DNA of 64,000 nt from Paenibacillus sp. MMS20-IR301 (GCF_032302195.1 NZ_CP135275.1:3534001-3598000), one strand, 5' to 3'; shown: positions 32,821 to 42,603, counted from the stretch's first letter. Made by a program: numbers and translations. Notes: a model not told the origin generated them from the letters alone.

Positions 32821-33989
32821 TGCTGTATCAGAGTATGAAAATGGCCTTCAAGAGCATCCTCAGCAGTAAAATAAGAGCATTCCTCACGATGCTGGGCATA
32901 ATTATCGGGGTCTCCTCTGTTATTGCCCTTGTCTCTGTCGGGCAGGGGACAACTTCGCAAATCACAGAGTCCTTGAGCTCCCTCGGGACCAACCAGCTGA
33001 CAGTCAACATTATGGGACGCGGCGCTACCACTTCCCTAACCTATGAGGAGGCCTTAGCTCTCAAAGAGATTGAAGGAGTCGAGAATGTGTCTCCTGTAAT
33101 CAGCGGCAATGTTACTGCCAAGAACGGAACAGAGAACGTCTCTGTATCCGTAGAGGGAATTACACCTGCCTATGAGGATGTTCAGGATTTCCATGTCCAA
33201 TCCGGAAGGTTCCTGCTGGAGATTGATACAGAATACCGCCAGAAGGTCGCTTTAATCGGATCAGATACGGCAGAGGATCTGTTTGGTACGGATGATCCTG
33301 TCGGCCAGAAGGTCCAGCTTAACGGCAGCAGCTTCAAAATCGTCGGCCTGCTCGAGAGCAAAGGCTCCACCAGCGGCGGCTCCAGCGATGAGAAAATCCT
33401 GATTCCGATATCTACGGCAGAACGTTTTCTCCAGAGCAAGGGGGTCCGCTCCATTACAATCACCACAACCTCAAATGACAATGTGGAGGATGTAAAAACC
33501 AAGCTGGAGTCCACCCTGGATGCCAAGTTCAGCGGTGCCGAGAACTCCTACTCGGTATTCGATTCGCAGGAAATGCTGGAAACAGTGAATGAGACCAGTG
33601 CTACACTCTCTCTGGCACTCGGCGGCATCGCCGGGATCTCATTATTTGTCGGCGGCATAGGTATAATGAACATAATGATTGTCTCCGTAAATGAGCGGAC
33701 GCGTGAGATTGGTATCCGTAAAGCAATTGGGGCTAAGAAAATGAACATTATGATGCAGTTCATGATAGAGTCGGTAGTCCTGAGCGGAACAGGAGGTCTG
33801 ATAGGAGTCGGCCTGGGACTTGGCGCAAGCTGGGCTGTCGGGAAATATTCCACTTTAAATGTGGCGACATCCTGGAATATGGTACTGATCTCCTTCTGCT
33901 TCTCCTTGATCATCGGAGTAGTCTTCGGGATGATTCCCGCCAATAAGGCAGCAAGAATGCGGCCGATTTACGCGCTCAGAAGCGAATAA
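32817..33989 (+). CDS. MacB-type ABC permease (FtsX fold)
   Basis: 390 residues. TM1 is at about 17-42, with MLGIIIGVSSVIALVSVGQG directly after. A large extracytoplasmic MacB_PCD domain spans about 45-235, and three TM helices (about 268-290, 320-345 and 355-378) form the FtsX domain, with the loop ERTREIGIRKAIGAKK that contacts the ATPase. Four TM helices with this order mark type VII ABC systems. It would work with the overlapping ATPase and the upstream adaptor. The terminator at 34028 ends the operon. Confidence 0.93.
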   Translation: MMLYQSMKMAFKSILSSKIRAFLTMLGIIIGVSSVIALVSVGQGTTSQITESLSSLGTNQLTVNIMGRGATTSLTYEEALALKEIEGVENVSPVISGNVTAKNGTENVSVSVEGITPAYEDVQDFHVQSGRFLLEIDTEYRQKVALIGSDTAEDLFGTDDPVGQKVQLNGSSFKIVGLLESKGSTSGGSSDEKILIPISTAERFLQSKGVRSITITTTSNDNVEDVKTKLESTLDAKFSGAENSYSVFDSQEMLETVNETSATLSLALGGIAGISLFVGGIGIMNIMIVSVNERTREIGIRKAIGAKKMNIMMQFMIESVVLSGTGGLIGVGLGLGASWAVGKYSTLNVATSWNMVLISFCFSLIIGVVFGMIPANKAARMRPIYALRSE

Positions 33990-34027
33990 CAAACCGCTTT
34001 ATAACCGTTAGGCCTATGGGCTTTGCC

Positions 34028-34073
34028 AAAAATCCGCCAGTCTCAGATCTTTTTTTGAGGCTGGCGGATTTTT
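34028..34073 (+). terminator. Terminator of the exporter operon
   Basis: AAAAATCCGCCAG (34028-34040) pairs with CTGGCGGATTTTT (34061-34073), with additional CTCA/TGAG pairing inside. Confidence 0.85.
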
Positions 34074-34252
34074 ATGTTCCGGCAGAAAAAAATAAAAATG
34101 ATGCTAAATTGATTACAGGGGGTATCGTTTGCAGTAAATGTGGGTAATAGGACTCAAAGAACAGAATATCTTAGGTAGTGGCAGGTTATACATAATTGTT
34201 AAATTGAAAGTTGGCAGTATGTCTCAGGCGGACTCCTTCCCGGTGGCAGGGT

Positions 34253-34447
34253 TTATTTCATGAACCGGCCTTCCGGCAGCAGGATATGCTGAGGCTTATT
34301 ATTTATTTCAGCAATACTCCGGATGAGGAACAGCTCATACTCCCCAAGCTCCAAGACACGCCTGTACATACTCTCTTTATCATGCCTGCAAAGGCTATTT
34401 TCCGCATAAGGACAAGTTCCGCATGCATCAAGGATACAGCAGTACAT
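34253..34447 (-). CDS. Possible small cysteine-rich ORF, low support
   Basis: 64 codons on the minus strand inside the 490-base gap before the PAS-GGDEF gene. It begins MYCCILDACGTCPYAENSLC, giving five cysteines in 20 residues, and continues with a helix-like charged stretch (YRRVLELGEYELFLIRSIAE). No Shine-Dalgarno site is seen. The composition is more protein-like than chance would suggest, but it may be spurious. The rest of 34074-34480 shows no other supported feature. Confidence 0.22.
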   Translation of the reverse strand: MYCCILDACGTCPYAENSLCRHDKESMYRRVLELGEYELFLIRSIAEINNKPQHILLPEGRFMK

Positions 34448-34480
34448 TTCGCAAAAGTTCTATGCGGGGAGAGGATAACA

Positions 34481-36088
34481 ATGGCATTTTTTTCCGAAAA
34501 CTCGAGTACACGCAGATTGATCCTTCTATTCACCTCCATCTCCGTTCTTCTGGTCGGCGCAAGCATCGCCTCCCTGCTGTACCTGAACTATACGATGAAC
34601 AAATTATCGGACTCCTTATATAGCGATGTTTACCAGAATTCCGAGCTGATTCTTAATGCCGACCGTGATCTGTATCAGGCTGCCATCGCACTGCAGACTT
34701 CGGTAAGCAGTAATATTACAGCGGAGCAGCGGAGTGTGCTGTCCCAGGAATTCGAGGATAATAATGCCCAGGCCCAGCAGCGGATCAGCACTGCCAGCTA
34801 CAATCTGGATGCGGTAACCATCCCTTATAATGGCATGAAGCAAAGTGAGCAGCTGCTCAATGCGCTGAGGGCTGAGCTGAAACAATTCGGGATTTCACTG
34901 GAGCAATGGAAGGAGGGCGGCCGGGAAGTGATCTCAGAGCGGGCTCAGAGCGGCTGGAATCCTGACTCATTCTCCCTCCTGGCGCTTCATACGGAGCTGA
35001 ACGAAGTCCGCTCTACGCTGGATAATGCCGAAGAGCTGATTGACAGCTATGCCCGGCAGGTCCTGCTTGAGTTCAAGAACCTCAAAAGCTCCATGTTCGG
35101 TGTCTATTCATTATTCCTGTTCCTTCTGGTGCTGGTTATCATTTATCTCTGCCGCAGGCTGATCTCACTGCAGAACGAAATGCTGGAGGAGAAATCACTC
35201 TATCAGCTGATCGGTGAAACGATGTCCGATTTCATTATCCTTACCGACCCTAACGGGCTGATCCTGTATGCCTCGCCCTCCCATACCAGTGTACTGGGCT
35301 ATGTGCCAAGCAAGGGGGCACCGCTCTCCAACTATATCCGTGAAGCCGAGATTTCCTGGGCCAAGCTGAAGAGCGTTGTCCAGTCTACTCCACGGATGTC
35401 CGAGCTGCGGATGCGTTCTTCGGAAGGACACTGGGTGTGGCTGGAGACCAAAGTAACCCCGATTTCCGGCAGCCGGGCTTTTCCGGCACAGTTCATGCTT
35501 GTCTCACGGGAGATTACGCAGCGTAAGCAATACGAGGAACGGCTGCATAAGCTGGCCTTTTATGATCATCTGACAGCCATTCCCAACCGTGCCCATTTCA
35601 AAATGTATATGGAGAATCTGATCAGCCAGCCGGAGGAACGCAGACAGGAGATTGCCCTGGCCCTGCTGGATTGCGACAGATTCAAACAGCTCAATGATAC
35701 CCTTGGCCATCTGGCGGGGGATGAGTTCCTCCAATTGCTCTCACGGGAGCTGCAGCAGACGGTCAAAGGCTCCGGCCAGGCTTTCCGGATCGGCGGCGAC
35801 GAATTTGCAGTTGTCCTGCACCGTTTTACTAACCCGGAAATGCTGGATGAAATGCTGCAGCGCCTGCTGCAGCTGTTCAATAAATCGTGGTCAGTCAACA
35901 AAGGCTCCAGCTTTCACACCTCTGCCAGCATTGGCGTAGCCCTCTACCCGCAGCATGGCAGCAGCATCAATGAATTGCTCCGTGCCGCTGACCTGGCGAT
36001 GTACCGCTCCAAGAATCATGGCGGCAATGAAGCTAACTTATACAGCCTGACCGTCGATGAACCGTATACCAATCAGCCCAAGGGTTAA
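34481..36088 (+). CDS. Membrane sensor PAS-GGDEF diguanylate cyclase
   Basis: 535 residues from the ATG at 34481 (GGGGAGAGG upstream). TM1 is at about 13-33. An extracytoplasmic helical bundle of the four-helix sensor type (about 35-195) follows, then TM2 (about 205-222), a PAS domain (about 235-350, GETMSDFIILTDPNGLILYA) and a GGDEF domain (about 365-530). Active-site residues are intact (RIGGDEFAVVL), with metal site DCDRFKQLNDTLGHLAGDEF. The RxxD product-inhibition site is missing (KGSG). It should make c-di-GMP in response to an envelope signal. It stands alone between two terminators. Confidence 0.9.
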   Translation: MAFFSENSSTRRLILLFTSISVLLVGASIASLLYLNYTMNKLSDSLYSDVYQNSELILNADRDLYQAAIALQTSVSSNITAEQRSVLSQEFEDNNAQAQQRISTASYNLDAVTIPYNGMKQSEQLLNALRAELKQFGISLEQWKEGGREVISERAQSGWNPDSFSLLALHTELNEVRSTLDNAEELIDSYARQVLLEFKNLKSSMFGVYSLFLFLLVLVIIYLCRRLISLQNEMLEEKSLYQLIGETMSDFIILTDPNGLILYASPSHTSVLGYVPSKGAPLSNYIREAEISWAKLKSVVQSTPRMSELRMRSSEGHWVWLETKVTPISGSRAFPAQFMLVSREITQRKQYEERLHKLAFYDHLTAIPNRAHFKMYMENLISQPEERRQEIALALLDCDRFKQLNDTLGHLAGDEFLQLLSRELQQTVKGSGQAFRIGGDEFAVVLHRFTNPEMLDEMLQRLLQLFNKSWSVNKGSSFHTSASIGVALYPQHGSSINELLRAADLAMYRSKNHGGNEANLYSLTVDEPYTNQPKG

Positions 36089-36159
36089 AATCTCACCCTA
36101 AAGTGAGACACAGCTGCGGATGTATATCCAAGTGATTTCCTGGGTCCGAAGACAAATTC

Positions 36160-36216
36160 AAACAGGGTTGTTCCGGAGAATTACCATCAAGCGGCAATCC
36201 GGGAACAACCCTGTTT
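36160..36216. terminator. Bidirectional terminator
   Basis: AAACAGGGTTGTTCC (36160-36174) and GGAACAACCCTGTTT (36202-36216) are perfect 15-base arms, placed between convergent GGDEF and pullulanase genes. Confidence 0.85.
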
Positions 36217-36230
36217 ATGGTTGCTTCTAT

Positions 36231-38627
36231 CTAGCTGATCATCGGCAGCGTTTCGTCCGCACTGCCTGCAAGCGCCTGCTGGCGTTCACTGACCATCACC
36301 TTCACCGGCTCTTCAATGCCGGAGCAGTCGATGAAGCGGTCACCGCTTCCGTCCTTCTCTTCCCAGTCATTAAGCCGCAGAATATATCCGATTGAAGCAG
36401 TACCGGGGAGCACTTCAATCCGCGCTACTGCATGACCATCCTCCATGTGCCGGAAGTCCTGCTGGCCATCCTGAATGCCTGTGCCCCAGACCCAGAGGTT
36501 CCAGCCGCGGTAATCCCCGTCCGGCCGTTCATAATGAACCTCTACTATCTTCGACCGCGGACCGGCCTCACCGTATTTATCGTACAGAACCATCATCGAC
36601 AAGCCGGCAACCTCTACGCTGCCGCCCTCGGCTTGCCGGAATGCCTCAGACCCGGCATGGGTATGATCGACTACAATATTCCAGCAGCCTGATGTTTCAG
36701 GAAGACTCTGCATTACAGATCCCATATTGGCATTGAAGATCACAACGATATTGCTCCAGACATCTCCGCCGGCATGATTCTTCAGCATATAGGCTACCAC
36801 ACCGTCCTCACAGCGGAGAAATTCCAGCGAGCGCTCAATTGCCTGCCGTCCATGCAGACGGAATGCCGGATGGCTCCGCCGCAGCCCGATCAGACCCTTA
36901 TAATATTGATACACCGGAAGGAACCTCTTCTTGTTCTCCCAGCGGATTGCATTAATGCAGTCAGGGCTGCGGTAGCTGTTATGGTCACCGAATTTGCTGC
37001 GCAGCAGCTCATCGCCAGCCTGCAGGAACGGCACTCCCTGCGAAGTAAGGATAATACCGTTGGCCAGCAGAGAGCGGCGTACCGTCTCATTGTCCAGCAC
37101 ATCCAGCGGATCCACACCGAAATAGGGATCGGCCTGCTCCAGTGCGGCTTCCAGATCGCCGCCGCCCCGCAGTCTTCCGTTCTCCAGCTCCGGCAGTCGG
37201 GCTTCATGGCGCAGACCCTGGGTGGCGATAATTTTATCCCACAAATTCAGATTATCATGCGCAGTTACATAGTTCACAGTCTCCACAGGCGAATCGGTAA
37301 ATTCATGGATGGCCCCTTTAATTCCGGAGGCTACCGCCCCTTCCTTGCCGTATTCACCCGTCACGAAGCCCTTGCCCCAGCCGTCACTGTCACCCTTAAT
37401 GGCCGAGCGGAAATGATCATTGAAGACGGCATATCCTTTGCCGCGCTGTACGCCCTTCAGGGTCTTGGAAGCCAGCGGAGATTCTCCGCCGGTCCAAGGC
37501 TCCCCGTAGAGCAGCAGGCTCGGATTAATCTCCAGACGCAGCTGCTCAGTGAGCTCACGCATTGTTACACTGTCCATCAGCCCCATGAGGTCAAAACGGA
37601 ACCCGTCAATATGGTACTCCGCAGCCCAGTAGGCTAAGGAGTCCTTAATATATTTGCGGACCATCGGCAGCTCTGTCGCCAGCTCATTCCCGACTCCAGA
37701 ACCGTCCGAGAGCCGTCCGCTGTAATCATGGCGGTAGAAATAATCCGGCACCAGCGGCTGGAACGGGCCTTGTTCAATTGAATACGTATGATTATAGACC
37801 ACATCCATAATGACCGAAATTCCGCGGCTGTGCAGCGCCTGCACCATCTCCTTAAATTCACGGATGCGGGTTAACGGATCCGCCGGATCGGTGCTGTAAG
37901 AGCCTTCAGGCACATTGTAGTGCTGGGGGTCATAACCCCAGTTATAATCTGTGAACAGCGGCGACCGCGGGGCTTCACCCGGCACGCTAAGCTCATCCAC
38001 CGTCTGATAATCAAATACCGGCAGCAGATGCACATGAGTAATCCCCAGCTCAGCCAGGTGGTCAATGCCCAGTGCCAGCCCGGCGGAATCCTTCAATCCG
38101 GTCTCCGTAAATGCCTTGAACTTCCCTTTGTGCTTCAGGCCGGAGCTCTCATGCGCCGAGAAATCACGGACATGCAGCTCGTAGATTACGGCATCAGCCG
38201 GATGCGGAAGTACCGGAGAACGGTCAAGTTCCCAGCCTTCCGGATTACTGTCCTGCAGATCTACAATGGCAGTCCGCACGCCGTTAGCCGACACGGCCGT
38301 GGCATACGGGTCTGCGGCCTCATTGATCGTCCCGTCCGCAAATACCGCACGGTACATGTAGTACTTGCCCTTGAGATCCCCGGAGACTGTAATCTCCCAG
38401 ACTCCACCGTCGCTGCGGCGCATATTGATAATCCGGCCGCCGTCCCTGTAATCCCCGCTGCGGGACACTATTCCGTTGCCGCCAGTGGCATACAAGACAA
38501 GCGAGACGGCAAATGCTGTCGGTGCCCATACTTTGAATATGCTGCACTGCGGAGTATACGATAACCCTAAGTCTTTACCTTCATATGTTTCAATCACTGA
38601 TTCTGCACTTATATAATTACTGCTCAT
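36231..38627 (-). CDS. pulA: Type I pullulanase
   Basis: 798 residues with no signal peptide, so it is intracellular. An N-terminal CBM48-type domain (about 20-110) precedes the GH13_14 barrel. Conserved regions are VIMDVVYNHTY (region I), GFRFDLMGLMD with nucleophile Asp (II), LLYGEPWTGGES with acid/base Glu (III) and NYVTAHDNLNLWDK (IV). The YNWGYDPQHYNVPEGSYS motif of pullulanases is present. A C-terminal starch-binding-like extension (about 690-798, GDYRGWNLWVWG) is unusual for the shorter intracellular forms. It hydrolyses alpha-1,6 branch points of pullulan, glycogen or limit dextrins. It is a single gene; the 276 bases upstream show no clear promoter. Confidence 0.93.
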   Translation of the reverse strand: MSSNYISAESVIETYEGKDLGLSYTPQCSIFKVWAPTAFAVSLVLYATGGNGIVSRSGDYRDGGRIINMRRSDGGVWEITVSGDLKGKYYMYRAVFADGTINEAADPYATAVSANGVRTAIVDLQDSNPEGWELDRSPVLPHPADAVIYELHVRDFSAHESSGLKHKGKFKAFTETGLKDSAGLALGIDHLAELGITHVHLLPVFDYQTVDELSVPGEAPRSPLFTDYNWGYDPQHYNVPEGSYSTDPADPLTRIREFKEMVQALHSRGISVIMDVVYNHTYSIEQGPFQPLVPDYFYRHDYSGRLSDGSGVGNELATELPMVRKYIKDSLAYWAAEYHIDGFRFDLMGLMDSVTMRELTEQLRLEINPSLLLYGEPWTGGESPLASKTLKGVQRGKGYAVFNDHFRSAIKGDSDGWGKGFVTGEYGKEGAVASGIKGAIHEFTDSPVETVNYVTAHDNLNLWDKIIATQGLRHEARLPELENGRLRGGGDLEAALEQADPYFGVDPLDVLDNETVRRSLLANGIILTSQGVPFLQAGDELLRSKFGDHNSYRSPDCINAIRWENKKRFLPVYQYYKGLIGLRRSHPAFRLHGRQAIERSLEFLRCEDGVVAYMLKNHAGGDVWSNIVVIFNANMGSVMQSLPETSGCWNIVVDHTHAGSEAFRQAEGGSVEVAGLSMMVLYDKYGEAGPRSKIVEVHYERPDGDYRGWNLWVWGTGIQDGQQDFRHMEDGHAVARIEVLPGTASIGYILRLNDWEEKDGSGDRFIDCSGIEEPVKVMVSERQQALAGSADETLPMIS

Positions 38628-38903
38628 TCAAGATCACCATCCTAGTACCCTCCGCGCCTGTAGCGAAGAACTGATCATTCTATAACATCCAGTTATTACC
38701 ACATATTATAAAAGGAATACTTGCACGGCTCTGCAAGCGGTAGTTGCTGAGAGTTCCTTCTTCCGGTTTATCTTATAATATGTAACATTATGTTCACAGG
38801 TTTGGGTTACGGGGTAGATTTATATCGGCTTGCTACCCTCTATATATCGGCAATAAGTCCCGGGTATTTAAGCTTATGAACAGATCGTTTCAGCGTTGTC
38901 ATT

Positions 38904-40157
38904 CTAGCGTTTGCGTGTTACTTTACCGTACAACGCTATAACCGGAAGGAGGAGAACACCTGCCGTAAGCAGTGATGCTCTGACAGACACGCGGCTGCCG
39001 ATGTAGCCTACAACCGGTCCTCCGGCACTTTGCCCAAGAGCATCTGACTGGCTGATCATCGACAGCAGGGTAGCCCGGTTCTTACCCGGAAGCTTAGCAT
39101 TCAGCCAGGTGGTATAGACCGGATCACTGATGGACTGGATTACGCCCAGAGCCAGCACCACAGCGACTGCCGCCCAGAAGTCCGGTGCAAGCGCCAGCAG
39201 CACGATACAGCACATACGGACAGTGGCCAGAATGAACAGCAGTGCTGAAACCTTTCGTTCATGTTGCAGTTCATTAGTTTTTTCGGCAAAATAAACAGCG
39301 GCCAGCCCCAGCAGTACACCTGCTGCGCTGATCAGCCCAAACCAGGCCGCCATGGATAAGGCGGTATCCGGAAAGCCTACTCCTTCGATGAGATGAATTT
39401 GCCACAGCCGGTCATATCCTTCAGACGCAGCCCCGTTAAACAATGTTACAACGGTAAGCAGCAGAAGCAGCGGATGCTGCCGGAGTACAGAGGCACCGCT
39501 TACCCAGGTTCTGCCCATCTCACGCAAGGGCGAGGAGTGAGGCTCGCGCTCCCGGCGGGTGAACCCTGTCTCCTGCATGTACCGGATCAGTAGCAGACCC
39601 AGCAGAAGATAGACGACCCCGCCCGTCAGAAATGGCAGGTTCGGTGAGATTACAGAGAGTCCAGTGCTGGCTGCAATGCCAAGCAGAGAGGCACTGAGTG
39701 CAAATCTTTTGGACCGCATAAACAGCTTTCCGGTCTCTTCTCCCTCCAGCTCGTCTACAATCCAGGCCGTATCGGCTCCGCTGACAAAGGTCCAGCCAAG
39801 GCCGAACAGTATTTGTGACATCAGCAGCCAGCCAAAGGCAGGCAGCAATTCCGGAAGCTTCATAATCCAGATGATGCTCCCCTCCAATATAAAAGCGCAG
39901 CCCAGCACGAGCATCCCGATGATGACAGACAGCTTGCGGCTGTAGGTATCAGCGACAACACCAGTGATTCCTTCGAATACTAACACTGTAATTTCCAGAA
40001 CCGTGCCGACCAGCACAAGCTGGAACGGGCTTAAGCCTAGCTCGGTTACATAATAAATGCTGTAGGTTGTGAATATGGTGCTGCTGGCCAGTGACATCAT
40101 GAACACCATAAACAAATAAATCTGTGATGCACTATATTTGTTCAAGTACTGTTCCAC
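38904..40157 (-). CDS. MFS transporter
   Basis: 417 residues as the frame starts (GTG at 40157 directly abuts GGAGG, so TTG at 40145, 12 bases after the ribosome site, is a better start). It has 12 TM helices. The A-loop motif GVVADTYSRKLSVIIGM sits between TM2 and TM3, and a central cytoplasmic loop with TGFTRREREPHSS between TM6 and TM7. The family includes drug and sugar exporters, and this member resembles proteins annotated only as MFS. A convergent or operonic partner is not evident, and the substrate is unknown. Confidence 0.82.
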   Translation of the reverse strand: MEQYLNKYSASQIYLFMVFMMSLASSTIFTTYSIYYVTELGLSPFQLVLVGTVLEITVLVFEGITGVVADTYSRKLSVIIGMLVLGCAFILEGSIIWIMKLPELLPAFGWLLMSQILFGLGWTFVSGADTAWIVDELEGEETGKLFMRSKRFALSASLLGIAASTGLSVISPNLPFLTGGVVYLLLGLLLIRYMQETGFTRREREPHSSPLREMGRTWVSGASVLRQHPLLLLLTVVTLFNGAASEGYDRLWQIHLIEGVGFPDTALSMAAWFGLISAAGVLLGLAAVYFAEKTNELQHERKVSALLFILATVRMCCIVLLALAPDFWAAVAVVLALGVIQSISDPVYTTWLNAKLPGKNRATLLSMISQSDALGQSAGGPVVGYIGSRVSVRASLLTAGVLLLPVIALYGKVTRKR

Positions 40158-40310
40158 CCTCCGGAAGTAATAGATTCATTATAAATAACACTGCCGGGGA
40201 AAACTGTTCCGGCCTTGCGGAATCTTCCGGGCCGTCCGCAGATTCTATCGTGCATGCTATATAAATGTCCCTCGGATCATTATTTGGCCTGCTCGGGAGG
40301 GGGGAAATTT

Positions 40311-40328
40311 AGGGGCATTTGTGCCCCT
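40311..40328. repeat. Hairpin in a repeat-like intergenic region
   Basis: AGGGGCA/TGCCCCT arms enclose four bases. It lies in the gap 40158-40522, which otherwise holds only the ptsI terminator. A weak minus-strand open frame over the whole region is not credible because it runs through that terminator. Confidence 0.35.
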
Positions 40329-40452
40329 CTTCCCGCCAATTTGGACCGTACGAAGTGAGGTGGTGCCTCTATTGTGTGAGATTTATTAAAGGAGGGAAAC
40401 TTAGTAAGGGAAAGTCGCATATTACGAGGATCAGCGGTACTTCTCATCATCC

Positions 40453-40484
40453 AAAAAAACCGGCCCCCTAAATCGGAGGCCGGC
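40453..40484 (-). terminator. Terminator of the ptsHI operon
   Basis: On the minus strand GCCGGCCTCC pairs with GGGGGCCGGT around GATTTA, followed by seven Ts. Confidence 0.85.
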
Positions 40485-40522
40485 AAAAGTAGTTGGAAAA
40501 GTGTCAAACAAGAGTAAACGGA

Positions 40523-42235
40523 TTACTTCACGCGGCTGTTCACAAGCGCAGCTACTTCTTCGGCGGTGCCAAGCTGCAGCGCCTGGGCAGCCATTTCCTT
40601 CATCTCCGCTGCAGACAGCTTAGAGATCTGGCTGCGTGCCGGCAGGATGGAGGTTGCACTCATGCTGAACTCATCGAGGCCAAGGCCCAGCAGCAGAGGA
40701 ATCGCTGTAGAATCGCCGGCCATTTCACCGCACATGCCGGTCCATTTGCCCTCGGCGTGTGCAGCATCGATAACGATTTTGACCAGACGGAGAATTGCCG
40801 GGTTGTATGGCTGATACAGGTAAGATACCTACTCATTCATACGGTCCGCAGCCATCGTATATTGAATAAGGTCATTGGTGCCGATACTGAAGAAATCAAC
40901 TTCCTTGGCGAACTGGTCTGCCAGAACAGCAGTCGAAGGAATCTCAACCATAATACCCAGCTGGATATGATCAGAGACTTCCTTGCCTTCTTCACGCAGC
41001 TTGGCTTTCTCTTCCAGCAGCAGATCGCGTGCGGCACGGAACTCGCCAAGTGTGGCAATCATCGGGAACATGATCCGCAGATCACCATGGGCACTTGCCC
41101 GGAGCAGGGCACGCAGCTGTGTGCGGAAGATGTCCTGACGGTCCAGACACAGACGGATCGCACGGAAACCGAGGAACGGGTTCATTTCCTTAGGCAATTC
41201 CAGGTAAGGCAGTTCTTTGTCGCCGCCGATATCCAGCGTACGGACAACAACCGGCTTGCCCTGCATGTTCTCAAGCACAGTGCGGTAAGCATTGTACTGG
41301 ATCTCTTCAGAAGGCAGCTTGTCGCGGCCCATGTACAGGAATTCGGTACGGTACAGGCCAACGCCTTCTCCGCCGTTCTCCACTACACCTGTTACATCAT
41401 TTGGAGTTCCGATGTTGGCAGCCAGCTCGACATGCTTGCCGTCAGCGGATACAGTCGGCTCATCGCGGAGCTTTTTCCACTCAGCAATTTGCAGGTCATA
41501 TGCAGCTTGTTTGGCCTTGTAATCTGCCACTTCAGCTTCACTCGGATTGATCAGCACATCGCCGTTCAGTCCGTCCACGATAACCAGATCACCGGCCTTA
41601 ACCAGAGACAATACGTTCTTGGTTCCTACAACCGCAGGAATTTCCAGTGAACGGGCCATAATCGCCGAGTGTGACGTACGGCCGCCGATATTAGTGGTGA
41701 AGCCTTTAACGAAATTACGGTTAAGCTGAGCTGTATCCGACGGCGTCAGATCCAGCGCGATGACTATAACCTCTTCACTGATTTCAGCCGGGCTGACATA
41801 GTGAATGCCCAGCAGGTGATTCAGGACCCGTTTGGTTACGTCACGCATATCGGCAGCACGTTCCTGCAGGTACGCGCTTTTCATATTCTGGAACATCTCC
41901 ACGAATTGTCCGGCAACTTCATTCAGGGCATAGTCCGCATTAACCGATTCCTCGCGGATTTTATCCATAACAGGCGTAATCAGCTCCGGATCATCAAGAA
42001 TCAGCAGATGGGATTCAAAGATCTCCGCTTTCTTCTCGCCAAGCTCAGCCAGTGTACGCTCTTTGATGCTCTGCAGCTCGGCTCTGGATTTATCCAGAGC
42101 CTCATTCAGCTTCGCCAGCTCAGCGTCCGCATCAGCTACTGCTGTTTTGGTAATCGTGTAATCCGGATGTTCCAGGATAAAGGCACGGGCTACTGCAATC
42201 CCTGCGGAAGCCGCGATTCCTGAAATTTTACTCAT
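40523..42235 (-). pseudogene. ptsI: PTS Enzyme I interrupted by an in-frame TAG at codon 469
   Basis: The frame from ATG 42235 runs 468 codons, meets TAG at 40831-40829 and then continues in frame to TAA at 40525-40523, giving 570 positions, the normal length. Residues 1-468 contain the HPr-binding helical domain, phospho-His189 in [13 protein letters not shown] and most of the PEP-binding barrel ([13 protein letters not shown]). The stop falls within the conserved [20 protein letters not shown] segment. The lost part includes the essential GMCGEMAGD cysteine and [21 protein letters not shown] truncated protein should be unable to take phosphate from PEP. The mutation is real, a sequencing error, or suppressed by readthrough. 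It overlaps ptsH by 8 bases. Confidence 0.85.
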
Positions 42236-42503
42236 GAACTTCTCCCAGCCCTTCTTTAACCATAATCTCTGTCAGTGCGCTCAAAGCTTCTGCTTCTTCG
42301 CTGCCTTCAGTAATCAGGGTCAGGGTGTCTCCGGCTTCAAGGCCCAGGGACAGAACGCCCAGGATAGATTTAAGGGTTACTTTTTTACCTTTGGCTTCTG
42401 CGAATGCTTCAGTGCCTTTGAATTTTGTAGCTGTATTTACCAGGGCTGTTGCCGGGCGTGCGTGAATTCCGTCTTCGTCAATAATTCTGAAAGTTGTTTG
42501 CAT
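42228..42503 (-). CDS. ptsH: HPr phosphocarrier protein
   Basis: 91 residues from the ATG at 42503, in the usual [18 protein letters not shown] form; a TTG four codons earlier has only a badly placed ribosome site. His14 in GIHARPAT carries phosphate from Enzyme I to EIIA domains. Ser46 in [11 protein letters not shown] is the HprK site, marking a Bacillota regulator of catabolite repression with CcpA. It is first in the ptsHI unit and overlaps ptsI. Confidence 0.96.
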   Translation of the reverse strand: MQTTFRIIDEDGIHARPATALVNTATKFKGTEAFAEAKGKKVTLKSILGVLSLGLEAGDTLTLITEGSEEAEALSALTEIMVKEGLGEVHE

Positions 42504-42571
42504 AATAATATCCAACTCGCTTTCTATTAATTTAGGATAGTTACTTTATGGTGAAGGCCGCGCTCCCTTTA

Positions 42572-42592
42572 ATTATAATGGAAGCGCTTCGC
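42572..42592 (-). promoter_or_regulatory. ptsHI promoter with overlapping cre-like site
   Basis: TATAAT (42577-42572, minus strand) is the -10. GAAGCGCTTC, the core of a CcpA cre site, sits immediately upstream (about 42590-42580), in the spacer. The -35 (TGCAAA or GTGCAA) is weak. This promoter lies in the 88 bases after ptsG. Confidence 0.45.
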
Positions 42593-42603
42593 CTTTGCAC
42601 ATT

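Noticed and set aside
38628..38903. Strong promoter of pullulanase
   Set aside because: TATAAT-like boxes occur, but no -35 at acceptable spacing; only a small CTTGCA/TGCAAG hairpin (38713-38730) is visible.
40280..40507. Minus-strand 75-codon frame after ptsI
   Set aside because: It begins at the terminator hairpin of ptsI and has no ribosome site.
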